This document shows, piece by piece, positions 17,737-26,024 of a DNA stretch of 64,000 nucleotides. The stretch lies in contig NZ_BOLN01000003.1 in assembly GCF_016861655.1 (NCBI RefSeq), positions 186,001 to 250,000 on the forward strand, written 5' to 3'. Below the pieces are notes generated by a model. That model saw only the letters and a list, made by a program, of their open reading frames with translations, searched no databases and was not told the DNA's origin. Source of the stretch: Levilactobacillus lanxiensis (GTDB lineage: Bacteria; Bacillota; Bacilli; Lactobacillales; Lactobacillaceae). The first letter of the stretch is position 1, and every line of letters begins with the position of its first letter. A program made the translations under genes and the position numbers.

Positions 17737-17908
17737 GCCTTCCGGGTGCTGAAAAATAGGCCGGAACGCTGTGGGCAGGACGCCCGAAGCCTGAGGGGCG
17801 GTCTTCAGGCTCGCTTTGAGCCGAAAACCGCGTCTCAAAGTCGCCATTTTCTGAGGAGAACACTCAGAAAATCCCACGGCTGAGCCTATTTTTCAGCACC
17901 CTGCAGGC
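17737..17908 (-). repeat. Dispersed hairpin element, type A (copy)
   Basis: The outer arms GGGTGCTGAAAAATAGG and CCTATTTTTCAGCACCC are a perfect 17-bp pair with a sequence unlike other copies. Internal hairpins are GCCTGAgg/TCAGGC, CTTTGAGCC/GTCTCAAAG and TTTTCTGAG/CTCAGAAAA. Confidence 0.9.
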
Positions 17909-18357
17909 TTACATGGTGAGTGTCGTTAACTGCTTGCGGTTATTGGTTCATTGGCTGGTGTGTGGTGGATTTCGTGATAGTAGTTGGTTTTACCTAAACG
18001 AGGATAAACTAGTCGTTGCTGAAACGAGAGTGAATTTGGGACTAGAAGGCTTTTCTCTGTGAAACCGGCTGTTTTGTCTTAACTATTGGAAAAATCGGTC
18101 CGAGATTCAGAACAATTCACCTAGTGTTTCGGACGATACTTCCTAAGTAACGGGTAACCGTTTTGTTTGCCCCAATCTATTTTCCCAATAATCCAAGAAA
18201 ACATGTCAGATTAATTGCAATCGCTTACTTATACTGGCTATTCTAAAGATAAGTAACTAAAGTAATGGACCACCATCTAATAACGATGGTCGTTCGAGCC
18301 AGTTCAAATGAGATTGACACACAATAGAAGAACGAAGAAAAAAGACAAACGAGGCGT
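17909..18357. other. Gene-free stretch
   Basis: About 450 bp between two repeat copies. I see no open frame with a ribosome site, no terminator with a T tract and no known RNA motif. Confidence 0.5.
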
Positions 18358-18587
18358 GGTTCTGGGGTTGGGCTTCGGAACCGGAGGCTGAATAGGTTTA
18401 GAGACCTGTGACAGTGGTGTTAGTCGGCGTTTTTTAGCCGGCTTACACCACGGGCCGACCTTGGAAACTCGCGAACCATAGCGAGGTTTCAAGGCGCCAC
18501 TGAAGACCGCCTTTTGGCTTCAGTGGGTTGCCCCACAGGCGGGAGAACCTAATTCAGCCGCAGGTGGAGAAGCCCAACCCCAGAACC
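18358..18587 (+). repeat. Dispersed hairpin element, type B with perfect 19-bp outer arms
   Basis: GGTTCTGGGGTTGGGCTTC (18358-18376) and its exact reverse complement (18569-18587) close the element. A second stem GAATAGGTT/AACCTAATTC follows. Then come CTGTGACAGTGGTGTTAG, hairpin GTCGGC/GCCGGC, CACGGGCCGACC, hairpin CCTTGGAAACTCGC/GCGAGGTTTCAAGG, hairpin CCACTGAAGACC/GGCTTCAGTGG and CCCCACAGGCGGG. It lies 22 bp before an SDR gene. Confidence 0.9.
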
Positions 18588-18609
18588 AAACCCAGAGGAG
18601 GGTTATTTT

Positions 18610-19440
18610 ATGAGAAAAGTGGCTTTAGTGACTGGTGCCTCATCCGGCATCGGCAATGCGATTGCCCGTAGCCTGCACCGTAACGGCGTGATTGTTTACG
18701 CGGGTGCGCGGCGGGTCAACCGGATGAATGATTTAGATGATTTGGGCATCACCACGTTAGCGTTAGACGTGACGGATCCGATTAGCGTGGAAAACGTAGT
18801 CGACCGCATCGTGAGCGAAACCGGGCGGGTCGATATTTTAGTGAACAACGCTGGTTATGGCCTGATGGGGGCGCTCGAAGACGTTCCCATGGACCAAGCT
18901 CGTGACCAATTTGACGTGAACTTGTTTGGGGCGGCGCGGTTGATTCAGTCCGTCCTGCCCATGATGCGCCAACAACACAGTGGTCGGATCATTAACATCA
19001 CCTCGGTGGACGGCAAGGTGGCACAACCCCTGGCCAGTTGGTACGTGGCGTCCAAGTTTGCGCTCGAAGGCCTTTCCGATGCGCTGCGGCTGGAATTGAA
19101 GCCACTGGGCATTGATACGGTGGTCATCGAACCCGGGGCCATCCAATCCGAGTGGGCCGACATTGCGGCTAACCATCTCCGGGAGACCTCGGCGCAGGGG
19201 CCATACCAGGAAACGGCGGACCGGGCGGCGGCTATTTTAACCGCGGTCAAACGCTTCTCCAGCAAGCCACAGGTGATTGCCAGACTAGTCGACCGGGCGG
19301 CGTTATCCCGGCGGCCAAAGACCCGGTATCATGCGGGCTCCGGCAGTGAAATTTTGGTAGTACGGCGGTTCTTGTCGGACAAGACCATTGACCGGTTGTG
19401 GCGGGTCATTGGTGAAGCGGCACAACGGATTACCCACTAA
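18610..19440 (+). CDS. Short-chain dehydrogenase/reductase (SDR)
   Basis: The 276-residue classical SDR has TGASSGIG (residues 8-15), GARRVNRM, NNAGYG (about 79-84), a catalytic Ser in TSVDGK and YVASK (about 141-145). The 30-residue longer C-terminus and the GARRVxRM motif match a subgroup of NADP-dependent oxidoreductases of unknown substrate. It is not closely related to the SDR at 12126. GAGGAGGG precedes the ATG. It lies directly upstream of the thiamine riboswitch but is not part of that unit. Confidence 0.88.
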   Translation: MRKVALVTGASSGIGNAIARSLHRNGVIVYAGARRVNRMNDLDDLGITTLALDVTDPISVENVVDRIVSETGRVDILVNNAGYGLMGALEDVPMDQARDQFDVNLFGAARLIQSVLPMMRQQHSGRIINITSVDGKVAQPLASWYVASKFALEGLSDALRLELKPLGIDTVVIEPGAIQSEWADIAANHLRETSAQGPYQETADRAAAILTAVKRFSSKPQVIARLVDRAALSRRPKTRYHAGSGSEILVVRRFLSDKTIDRLWRVIGEAAQRITH

Positions 19441-19451
19441 TACGAGTGACG

Positions 19452-19479
19452 TTGTCCTGTTGCGGAAACCTGTTATACT
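19452..19479 (+). promoter_or_regulatory. Promoter of the TPP riboswitch-thi unit
   Basis: TTGTCC and TATACT are 16 bp apart, with an upstream TG (TGTTATACT). The box ends 14 bp before the first riboswitch stem. Confidence 0.65.
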
Positions 19480-19492
19480 TAACTTAACTAGA

Positions 19493-19590
19493 ACACTAGG
19501 GGTGTCCACGACTGGGCTGAGATGCGGGTGACCGCGATCCCTTGGAACCTGTCAAGTTCAGACTTGCGGAGGGAATGTGTCGTGGCACCC
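19493..19590 (+). promoter_or_regulatory. TPP (thiamine pyrophosphate) riboswitch
   Basis: The THI-box parts are in order: CTAGGGGTGTC at the start, the pyrimidine-sensing CTGAGATGCGGGTGACCGCGATCCCTTGGAACCTG broken into its conserved words CTGAGA, ACCC-like turn and GAACCTG, then GACTTGCGGAGGGAA closing the pyrophosphate arm. It controls the thiM-thiD-thiE genes downstream. A terminator hairpin follows at 19594-19634, so TPP binding should end transcription there. Confidence 0.92.
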
Positions 19591-19593
19591 AGA

Positions 19594-19634
19594 CGGGCCA
19601 CCAGTTCACCTCGATGTGAGCCGGTGACCCTTTT
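19594..19634 (+). terminator. Riboswitch-controlled terminator
   Basis: GGGCCACCAG with TTCAC pairs with GTGAG and CCGGTGACCC (two mismatches), then TTTTTATTT. It is placed right after the TPP aptamer. Confidence 0.7.
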
Positions 19635-19798
19635 TATTTATCTAAACGGTTAGTTAACCACCTGACCGATGCGGGTCGAGAAGTCATCAAGTAACTTGAC
19701 TACCTGGTATTCTAGACCTAAGTAGTGGCTGAAATATCAGCCCGGAGCATCAACCGATCACAGGTAAAGTCAGCGGCGTTAATCAAGGGAGGACAATC

Positions 19799-20587
19799 AT
19801 GAAAGTTGCATTGTTAGATGAATTGCGAGCCAAGAACCCCATTGTTTTCAACGTTTCCAACTTCGTCACCGTTCAGGACGTGGCCAACGGTATCAACGCG
19901 ATTGGCGCGTCACCCATCATGTCTGAGGAAGTGGCGGAGGCCGACGAAATGGTCGGGCTCGCTGGGGCCGTTTGCCTGAATTTGGGAGCGGTTACCTCTA
20001 CCCAGATCACGCAGATTCGGGCGGTCGGGCAGTCAGCTAACCGGCAACACCGGCCGCTGGTCATCGATCCGGTGGCGGTTGGCGCCGTGAAATACCGGAT
20101 GCAGATGGCGACCGGCCTCCTGAATGATTTCCACCCGGACGTGATTCGCGGTAATGCCGGTGAAATTGCGGCGCTGGCCGGTGTCGACTGGCAGGCCAAG
20201 GGTATCGACGCGGGTGAGGGCGCTGGTGACATTGAAGCCATCGCCAAGGCCTGCGCGCAGAAATTAGCCTGCGTGGTCATCCTGTCCGGCCCAACCGACG
20301 TCATCACCGACGGCACCCAGGCGGTCAAGGTCAAGAACGGCACGTCTTTGTTCCAGGTCCACGTGGGGTCCGGCGACATGTTGTCGAGCATCGTGGCGGC
20401 CTTCTGTGCGGTCACGGACGATTACTATGAAGCTGCCCAAACGGCCTGCCTGGTCTTCGCGGCCACGGGCCAACTGGTCCACGACGCCACGCCAAACCTG
20501 GGTGCGGGCACGTTCATCATGAAACTCCTAGACGCTCTGCAAACGACTACGGTTGCGGACATTGAGGGCATCGCTGACTTTGAGTAA
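19799..20587 (+). CDS. thiM: Hydroxyethylthiazole kinase
   Basis: The 262-residue kinase phosphorylates 4-methyl-5-(2-hydroxyethyl)thiazole for thiamine salvage. Family motifs are NFVTVQDVANGINAIGASPIMSEE (read in two halves: NFVTVQDVANG and GASPIMSEE), VIDPVAVGA, RGNAGEIAAL and the C-terminal GSGDMLSS with the catalytic Cys/Asp region of the ribokinase-like fold. AAGGGAGG precedes the ATG. It is the first gene after the riboswitch. A repeat copy separates it from thiD. Confidence 0.95.
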   Translation: MKVALLDELRAKNPIVFNVSNFVTVQDVANGINAIGASPIMSEEVAEADEMVGLAGAVCLNLGAVTSTQITQIRAVGQSANRQHRPLVIDPVAVGAVKYRMQMATGLLNDFHPDVIRGNAGEIAALAGVDWQAKGIDAGEGAGDIEAIAKACAQKLACVVILSGPTDVITDGTQAVKVKNGTSLFQVHVGSGDMLSSIVAAFCAVTDDYYEAAQTACLVFAATGQLVHDATPNLGAGTFIMKLLDALQTTTVADIEGIADFE

Positions 20588-20706
20588 AAGAGCCAGGGAT
20601 TCACAAGTACCACAGAAAAAGCATTGAGTGGCTAAAGCCATGAGGGTGGCAAAGACCAAAAAGCAAAACTAAGCAAAGACTGGTTGTTCGGGCTCAGCTT
20701 GTGTCA

Positions 20707-20876
20707 GCCGGAGGGATAATGAAAATAGGCTCAGCCGTGGGATTTCCTGATGAAATCAGGAAATGGCGACTTGGAAACGCGGGTTTGGCGGTTCAAAGCG
20801 AGTCAGAAGACCGCTTCACAGGCTTCTGGCGTCCTCCCCACCGCGTTCCGGCCTATTTTCGCCGGCCGGCAAGGCG
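20707..20876 (+). repeat. Dispersed hairpin element, type A, inside the thi operon
   Basis: Lies in the 333-bp gap between thiM and thiD. Internal hairpins are TTTCCTGA/TCAGGAAA, a weaker middle hairpin (CTTGGAAAC/GGTTCAAAG) and CAGAAGACC/GGCTTCTG. The outer arms (GAAAATAGGC and GCCTATTTTC) pair. Confidence 0.85.
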
Positions 20877-20920
20877 CTGTTAACGGCGGGAACCCGAACA
20901 GATGAAGGGATGAAGGTAGT

Positions 20921-21736
20921 ATGGCAAATGAATTTCCACAAACCTTGACGATTGCGGGGACCGACAGCGGCGGCGGTGCCGGCGTCATGGCGGATTTAAA
21001 AACGATGCAGGAACGGAACGTTTTCGCAACGGCCGTGATTGTGGCGGTGACCGCGCAAAACACGTTGGGTGTGCAGGACTTTATGGCGCTGCCGCAGAAA
21101 TTAATTGATGAACAATTTGCGTCCCTGGCGGCGGACTTGAAGATTCGGGCCTGCAAGACGGGGATGTTAGCGGATGCCGAGCACGTGCACGGCGTCGTTG
21201 AAAATTTAAAAAAATACAATTTTGGCCCCTTAACGGTTGATCCCGTGATGATTGCCAAGGGCGGCGCGGCCCTGTTGGCGGACGACGCGGTGGTCACGGT
21301 GCGCGATGAACTCGTGCCATTGGCAGACGTGTTGACGCCCAACTTACCAGAGGCTGAACGCTTGACTGGTACGACCATCACCGATAGCCGGGGGATGGAG
21401 CGCGCGGCGGTGGCCTTACAGGACCTCGGTGCCAAGAACGTCATTATCAAAGGGGGTCACGAGGCCACGCCGGAACAGGCGAGCGACTTCGTTTTGTTGG
21501 CAGACGGTCGGTCATTTTGGCTGACGGCGCCGCGGGTGGATACGGTCCGGACGCACGGGACGGGCGATACGCTGTCGTCGTGCATCACCGCCGAACTCGC
21601 CAAGGGCAAGGATTTTGAATCGGCTATTCGAATCGGTAAAGATTACGTGACGGCGGCTATCGCAAATCCCATTGCGGTCGGCAACGGTCACGGCCCATTG
21701 AATCATTGGGCATACAATCAAGGAGGCGCTGAGTAA
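20921..21736 (+). CDS. thiD: Hydroxymethylpyrimidine/phosphomethylpyrimidine kinase
   Basis: The 271-residue ribokinase-fold enzyme phosphorylates HMP to HMP-PP. It has TIAGTDSGGGAGVMADLKT near the N-terminus, KTGMLA, VDPVMIAKGG and the C-terminal THGTGDTLSS with the catalytic Asp. Its stop codon overlaps the thiE start (TAATG), so the two are coupled. The ribosome site is weak (GAAGG). The gene relies on transcription through the repeat copy unless a promoter lies in it. Confidence 0.95.
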   Translation: MANEFPQTLTIAGTDSGGGAGVMADLKTMQERNVFATAVIVAVTAQNTLGVQDFMALPQKLIDEQFASLAADLKIRACKTGMLADAEHVHGVVENLKKYNFGPLTVDPVMIAKGGAALLADDAVVTVRDELVPLADVLTPNLPEAERLTGTTITDSRGMERAAVALQDLGAKNVIIKGGHEATPEQASDFVLLADGRSFWLTAPRVDTVRTHGTGDTLSSCITAELAKGKDFESAIRIGKDYVTAAIANPIAVGNGHGPLNHWAYNQGGAE

Positions 21737-22383
21737 TGTCAGTAACGTTTGAACCAGGCCTATTGCGGGCCTACTTTGTGGCGGGGAGCCAGGACGTTCC
21801 CGGTCAAGGTTTACGTCAGGTGTTGGCGACCATGTTAAAGGCCGGCATCACGGCCTTTCAGTTTCGGGACAAGGGCAACAGCCAGCTGACCGATGAACAA
21901 CGGTTGGCGCTGGGCAGCGACTTGCGGGTCCAGTGTCACGACGCCAACATTCCCTTTATCGTGGATGATGACGTGGAACTGGCGCTGCTGCTAAACGCGG
22001 ACGGTATCCACGTGGGGCAAAGCGACCAGAAGATTCAGAGTGTGATCAAGGAAGTGGCCGACCGGGATATGTTTATCGGCCTGTCCTGCAACACGGCCAA
22101 GCAGGTCGCAGCGGCGAATAAATTGCGCGGCATCGACTACATCGGCAGCGGCCCCATCTACCCAACGGTGTCAAAGGATGACGCCGACCCAGCCATGGGC
22201 GTCGATGGGTTGCAAAAATTGGTTGAGCAGGCTAACGTACCCATCGTGGCCATTGGCGGCGTGACGGTTGCCTCATTGTCAGCTATCGCCAAGAGCGGGG
22301 CTGCCGGCGTGGCGGTCATCACCCTGCTGACGCGGAGTGCCGACCCGGTGGCGGACGTCCAAGCCATGCGCCAAGCCTTTTAG
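21736..22383 (+). CDS. thiE: Thiamine phosphate synthase
   Basis: The 215-residue TIM-barrel enzyme joins HMP-PP and thiazole phosphate to thiamine phosphate. Markers are QFRDKGNSQLTDEQ, DDVELALLLNADGIHVGQSD, IGLSCNT, DYIGSGPIYPTVSKDDA and VAIGGV. Together with ThiM and ThiD it makes a complete salvage route from thiazole and HMP; no de novo genes (thiC, thiG) are here. GGAGG lies inside the end of thiD. A strong terminator follows. Confidence 0.95.
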   Translation: MSVTFEPGLLRAYFVAGSQDVPGQGLRQVLATMLKAGITAFQFRDKGNSQLTDEQRLALGSDLRVQCHDANIPFIVDDDVELALLLNADGIHVGQSDQKIQSVIKEVADRDMFIGLSCNTAKQVAAANKLRGIDYIGSGPIYPTVSKDDADPAMGVDGLQKLVEQANVPIVAIGGVTVASLSAIAKSGAAGVAVITLLTRSADPVADVQAMRQAF

Positions 22384-22397
22384 ATAGAAATAAACGA

Positions 22398-22440
22398 AGC
22401 ACCACGGAACGAGTCCTAAAGGACCGCCGTGGTGCTTTTT
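22398..22440 (+). terminator. Intrinsic terminator of the thi operon
   Basis: AGCACCACGG pairs with CCGTGGTGCT, followed by a T tract. Confidence 0.85.
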
Positions 22441-22886
22441 CACGCAACTAATCGATTGTGGGTGAAAAGGTTCAAATTGGTAAGCGCATACAGTTAGCCA
22501 GAACCGACTAGTTGTAACAGACAAATTAATCGTTAGAATCACGAAAAAACAGGATCAATTTCACCGTGTTTAAGTGCGGCAAACCAATCCTGTTCTAAAA
22601 GTTGAGGAAGCTAGTTGACTAGGGCTAACTTCACAAGTACATTCTAACACGACTTGCAAATAAAAGCTATCAAAAATGAATGAAATAACCGAATATTGGT
22701 TAAGTAAACGAATGATGGTCGTAAGATGATGAGCCGCTTGCGTAGTTTACGGAGTGCCACATATTATTAAAAAATTGGTAACTACTCATAACCGCTAATC
22801 ACGGGATAAGTGAAATGAGCTGACGACTGAGCAGGCTTCCAGTCGACTAATCGCAAAAAAATTGGCCAGGATTCGACAATTTTCCC
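22441..22886. other. Gene-free stretch upstream of the SOS operon
   Basis: About 450 bp of AT-richer sequence without a supportable reading frame, repeat copy or RNA motif. Confidence 0.5.
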
Positions 22887-22915
22887 TTGCAAATCAGAAC
22901 AAGTGTTCGTATAAT
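22887..22915 (+). promoter_or_regulatory. SOS promoter with LexA box
   Basis: TTGCAA and TATAAT are 17 bp apart. The spacer contains GAACAAGTGTTC (22897-22908), a perfect GAAC-N4-GTTC LexA/DinR operator of Gram-positive bacteria. It lies about 140 bp before the polymerase gene, so LexA would block transcription of the three genes until DNA damage. Confidence 0.88.
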
Positions 22916-23055
22916 GAGAACAGCAAGTTGTTAAGCACTTGTTTACGTTGACTGGATAGGATGGACTTGGTAGGGATAGATGATGGTTTAGGCTAGTGTT
23001 TCACGCCTCCGGAGACTGGGTAACGCAAGAGCCTAAACTAAGGGAGGCAAACGCC

Positions 23056-24354
23056 ATGGATTACTCGCAGGAACCACACGGATTATTTTTCATGATTGAT
23101 AATAAGTCCTTTTACGCCAGCGTCGAGAGCGTTGAGCGGGGACTGAATCCGCTGAAATCGGTCATCATTGTGATGTCGGAAGCGGACAACACGGGGAGTG
23201 GTCTGGTGCTGGCGGCCTCACCCATGGCGAAGAAATTGTTTGGCATTAGTAACGTGTCGCGGCAATACGAGGTCCCGCACGATGAACGGATTCTGGTGGT
23301 GCCGCCGCGCATGAATCTGTACATTCAAAAGAATCTGGCTATCAACAAAATTTTCCGTGAGTACGTGGCGGATACCGATCTCTTTCCCTATTCAATCGAC
23401 GAATCCATTCTGGATATGACCAAGTCGTGGCGGTTATTTGGCCGCACGCCAGAAGAGGTGGCGCGCAAGATTCAGTTGCGCATCCGCAACGAGCTGGGGT
23501 TGTACACCACCGTGGGCATTGGTGAAAACCCCGTGCAGGCCAAGCTGGCCCTCGACCTGCAAGCTAAACACGACCACGAACTGATCGGTCGCCTGACCTA
23601 TGAGACCTTTCCCGAGCACATTTGGCCGATCACCAATTTAGAAAAGGTCTGGAGCATCGGGCACCGGACGGCCGCGCACCTTCAACGATTGGGCATTCAC
23701 AGCATGGGCGACTTGGCCCACGTCAATCCGTACGAACTCCGCCATGAGATGGGGATGATTGGCGCGCAACTCTTCGCGCTGGCCTGGGGCATCGACCGCA
23801 GTCATTTCCAACAGGTCCGTCCGCCTAAGGAGAAGAGCTGGAGCAACTCGCAGGTCTTGCCCCGCGACTACCGCGTCCAACGCGAAATTGAATTGGTCCT
23901 GCGCGAAATCGTCCAGCAGACGACCTCACGCATGCGGCATCACCACCAGCAGGCTGGCTGTATCAGTCTCTTCGTGGGCTTTGCTTGGGATGGCAAAGCC
24001 AGCGACGGCCGCAGTGGCATGAGTCATAGCCGCTGCATTGACCCGACCGACAACGCCCAGACGATTATCCGGGAATTCATGACGTTGTTTCGGGAAAATT
24101 GGGAGGGGCAACCCGTCCGGAACCTGGGCGTGGGCCTCTCACGGCTAAGTCACAGCGGTAAGTTACAGCTGGACCTGTTCCAAGACCCTGACCGACAAAT
24201 TAAGGATGACCGGTTCGACCGGATTCTCGATGAGCTCCGGGATAAATTTGGTAAGACGGCTGTGATTCCCGCCAGCAGTTTGATGCATGGCGGGACCATG
24301 TTAAGTCGGGCTTCACTGGTCGGTGGGCACAATGGGGGGAATAGTTTTGATTGA
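23056..24354 (+). CDS. Y-family DNA polymerase, UvrX/UmuC-like
   Basis: The 432-residue translesion polymerase has FFMIDNKSFYASVESVERG with the catalytic Asp and steric-gate region, DLFPYSIDESILDMT with the second catalytic Asp-Glu pair, TVGIGENPVQAKLA, an HhH segment (KVWSIGHRTAAHLQRLGIHSMGDLA) and a little-finger domain. The C-terminal DLFQDP resembles a beta-clamp binding peptide. ATG at 23056 has AGGGAGG upstream; the longer frame from 22996 has no site. The LexA-controlled promoter fits SOS translesion synthesis. It is followed by two genes that overlap or abut it. Confidence 0.9.
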   Translation: MDYSQEPHGLFFMIDNKSFYASVESVERGLNPLKSVIIVMSEADNTGSGLVLAASPMAKKLFGISNVSRQYEVPHDERILVVPPRMNLYIQKNLAINKIFREYVADTDLFPYSIDESILDMTKSWRLFGRTPEEVARKIQLRIRNELGLYTTVGIGENPVQAKLALDLQAKHDHELIGRLTYETFPEHIWPITNLEKVWSIGHRTAAHLQRLGIHSMGDLAHVNPYELRHEMGMIGAQLFALAWGIDRSHFQQVRPPKEKSWSNSQVLPRDYRVQREIELVLREIVQQTTSRMRHHHQQAGCISLFVGFAWDGKASDGRSGMSHSRCIDPTDNAQTIIREFMTLFRENWEGQPVRNLGVGLSRLSHSGKLQLDLFQDPDRQIKDDRFDRILDELRDKFGKTAVIPASSLMHGGTMLSRASLVGGHNGGNSFD

Positions 24355-24655
24355 TGAAACTAAGGAAGCGACGTTGATTCTAGAGCGGCTAAAGCCTCTC
24401 TTTACTGCGCAGTGGCATTACCAGTATCGCATCGACGTGGTCAATAATCAGTACAGTCACGTGTTCAATTTTTTCTTGGACATTCGCCGGCCGAAACACC
24501 GGGAACGGTCGATTCCCTTGCACTCGCTGCGGACGACCGACTTGGAAGTCTTGGAACGCGTCATCAGTCAGGTGCGGCATGGAACCGCGCTGACACTAAA
24601 TTTTGTTGACTTCGGTCACGTGCGCTGGCCGTTGAGTCAATGCTGGATTCGCTAG
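24347..24655 (+). CDS. Small protein of the SOS operon, unknown
   Basis: A protein of about 102 residues starts at TTG 24347 after GGGGGAA, overlapping the polymerase stop codon by 8 bp; ATG at 24332 is an alternative. It has no signal or membrane segment. The pattern VFNFFLDIRRPKHRERSIPLHSLRTTDLEVLERV suggests a compact alpha/beta domain. I do not recognise the family. Position between a UvrX-like polymerase and a YolD-like gene under a LexA box suggests an accessory role in translesion synthesis. Confidence 0.65.
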   Translation: MIDETKEATLILERLKPLFTAQWHYQYRIDVVNNQYSHVFNFFLDIRRPKHRERSIPLHSLRTTDLEVLERVISQVRHGTALTLNFVDFGHVRWPLSQCWIR

Positions 24656-24667
24656 GAAGTGAACGCC

Positions 24668-25060
24668 ATGTACCTGAAAAAATCGTCAGATGATCAGCTC
24701 GCGCAAGACTTTTTTCAGCGCGATTATCAGGACCGGGGCATGCTGAAGTGGGGCGGGTTCTACCTATCCGACCACACCAGTGCTTTGGCTAAAATGCACG
24801 CGTCGGAACAGGTGGAACAGCCATTGCCAGAGCAAACTGCGGCGGACGTCAGTGAGCGTCTCGTCGCAGCCTGGCAAAGCCATCGTCCAGTCCATCTCCA
24901 GCTTAACGTGTTCGATGATAACCAGACCATCACTGTCATTGACGGGGTGGTCGTGGGCGAATTTGACGACCAAATCGTGATTCAACTGGCTTCCGGTGAA
25001 TTCCGGCGGCTACAGCTGGCAGCGATTCGGTGCGTGGCGCCAACCAAAGAAGCACCCTGA
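24668..25060 (+). CDS. YolD-like protein
   Basis: The 130-residue protein contains the YolD signature DRGMLKWGGFYLSDHTSAL (about residues 22-40) and a C-terminal beta-rich part (HLQLNVFDDNQTITVIDGVVVGEFDDQIVIQL). YolD-like genes commonly accompany UvrX/YqjW polymerases in Firmicutes. ATG at 24668 fits the AGGAAG site better than the GTG at 24659. Its last codons form the left arm of the operon terminator. Confidence 0.8.
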   Translation: MYLKKSSDDQLAQDFFQRDYQDRGMLKWGGFYLSDHTSALAKMHASEQVEQPLPEQTAADVSERLVAAWQSHRPVHLQLNVFDDNQTITVIDGVVVGEFDDQIVIQLASGEFRRLQLAAIRCVAPTKEAP

Positions 25061-25090
25061 CCAAGTTGATTTGGTCAGGGTGCTTCTTTT
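25049..25090 (+). terminator. Intrinsic terminator of the SOS operon
   Basis: GAAGCACCCTGACCAA pairs with TTGGTCAGGGTGCTTC (perfect 16-bp stem) and is followed by TTTT. The left arm lies in the coding end of the YolD-like gene. Confidence 0.9.
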
Positions 25091-25229
25091 AGTTAACGTT
25101 ATGTAGAAAGTTCTTGGGCCTGGCGACTAACAACCAGTTGACTGGATAATCCCATGGGTACGATTACTGTGGCTATTTACCTGGTAAACAAGTAATGTTA
25201 GGGATGAATCTAAGGGAGGTGTCTAGCAA

Positions 25230-25358
25230 TTGAAATTACTGGAAACGCGTCACGTTAAGGTTAGTCTACGGCGCACGACCCACCAAGAAATGCGGGAGGA
25301 AATTTTTGCCTTGATCATTGTCTTTGCCATTGTTTGGCTCTGGTCTGTTTGGTCGTAG
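25230..25358 (+). CDS. Small single-helix membrane protein
   Basis: A 42-residue frame starts at TTG, about 8 nt after TAAGGGAGGTG. The first 25 residues are basic and polar (MKLLETRHVKVSLRRTTHQE); the end is one hydrophobic helix (IFALIIVFAIVWLWSVWS). The Trp-rich tail with a good ribosome site makes it a credible small protein. It is convergent with the antitoxin gene 5 bp away. Function unknown; a toxin-like peptide is one option. Confidence 0.5.
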   Translation: MKLLETRHVKVSLRRTTHQEMREEIFALIIVFAIVWLWSVWS

Positions 25359-25362
25359 TAAC

Positions 25363-25638
25363 CTAGTTTTGAATTTTTTGCCATTCGGATTTGGAGAGTG
25401 TCTTGGTGTTTCCTACTAGCATTTGATCGATTGACGTATCTAAAGCGTGATGATTAGCGGCGGATTCTAACAGATACAAAGTTTCTTGCCAGGAATTGAA
25501 TTCGTCTTCAGACATAATAACGACATTACGGTTGTGGGGCTTGGTAACAATGACGCGGTCCTGGTAATCCACAACATCGTCAGTTAAAGATTCTAAGTTT
25601 TTACGTGCGTCAGTGATAGTAATCGTAGTTATAGCCAT
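25363..25638 (-). CDS. Phd/YefM-family antitoxin, without its toxin
   Basis: The 91-residue protein has the Phd/YefM fold signature: TITITDARKNLESLTDDVVDYQDRVIVTKPHNRNVVIMSEDEFNSWQETLYLL, here read as DARKNLESL, VIVTKPHNRNVVIMS and EFNSWQETLYLL. The C-terminal 35 residues should neutralise a toxin, but no YoeB, Txe or Doc gene follows: downstream is the convergent 42-residue frame. It may be an orphan regulator or act on a toxin elsewhere. GGAGACC lies just upstream. Confidence 0.85.
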   Translation of the reverse strand: MAITTITITDARKNLESLTDDVVDYQDRVIVTKPHNRNVVIMSEDEFNSWQETLYLLESAANHHALDTSIDQMLVGNTKTLSKSEWQKIQN

Positions 25639-25855
25639 TTTGCAGGTCTCCTAATCTGTGTCAGTACTAGTTGGGTATCAAAAATGACTTAGAGAGTTAG
25701 CAAAGGGACCATTAATGCCGACCGCGACGTTAGTGTTCCCTTTGTTGGAGATTGAGTTATGGTGTGTTTCACAGATGGGTCAAGCCCACCTCGGGGCCAG
25801 TATAACATTGTCCCCACCATTTGTTCAGTCCTTGGTCACGTTCTGTGTGACCAAG

Positions 25856-26024
25856 CGCCTTACCGGGCGGTCGAAATAGGGCGGAACGCGGTGGGGAGGA
25901 CGCCTAGAGCCAAAGGGCGGTCTCTAGACTTGCTTTGAGCCGAAGCCCACGTCTCAAAGTCACCATTTACTGCGCTCCGCTCCGTAAATCCCACGGCTGA
26001 CCCTATTTCGACCGCCCTCACGGC
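25856..26024 (-). repeat. Dispersed hairpin element, type A (copy)
   Basis: The outer arms GGGCGGTCGAAATAGGG and CCCTATTTCGACCGCCC are perfect over 17 bp. Internal hairpins are CTAGAGCC/GTCTCTAG, CTTTGAGCC/GTCTCAAAG and ATTTACtg/GTAAAT. Confidence 0.9.
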
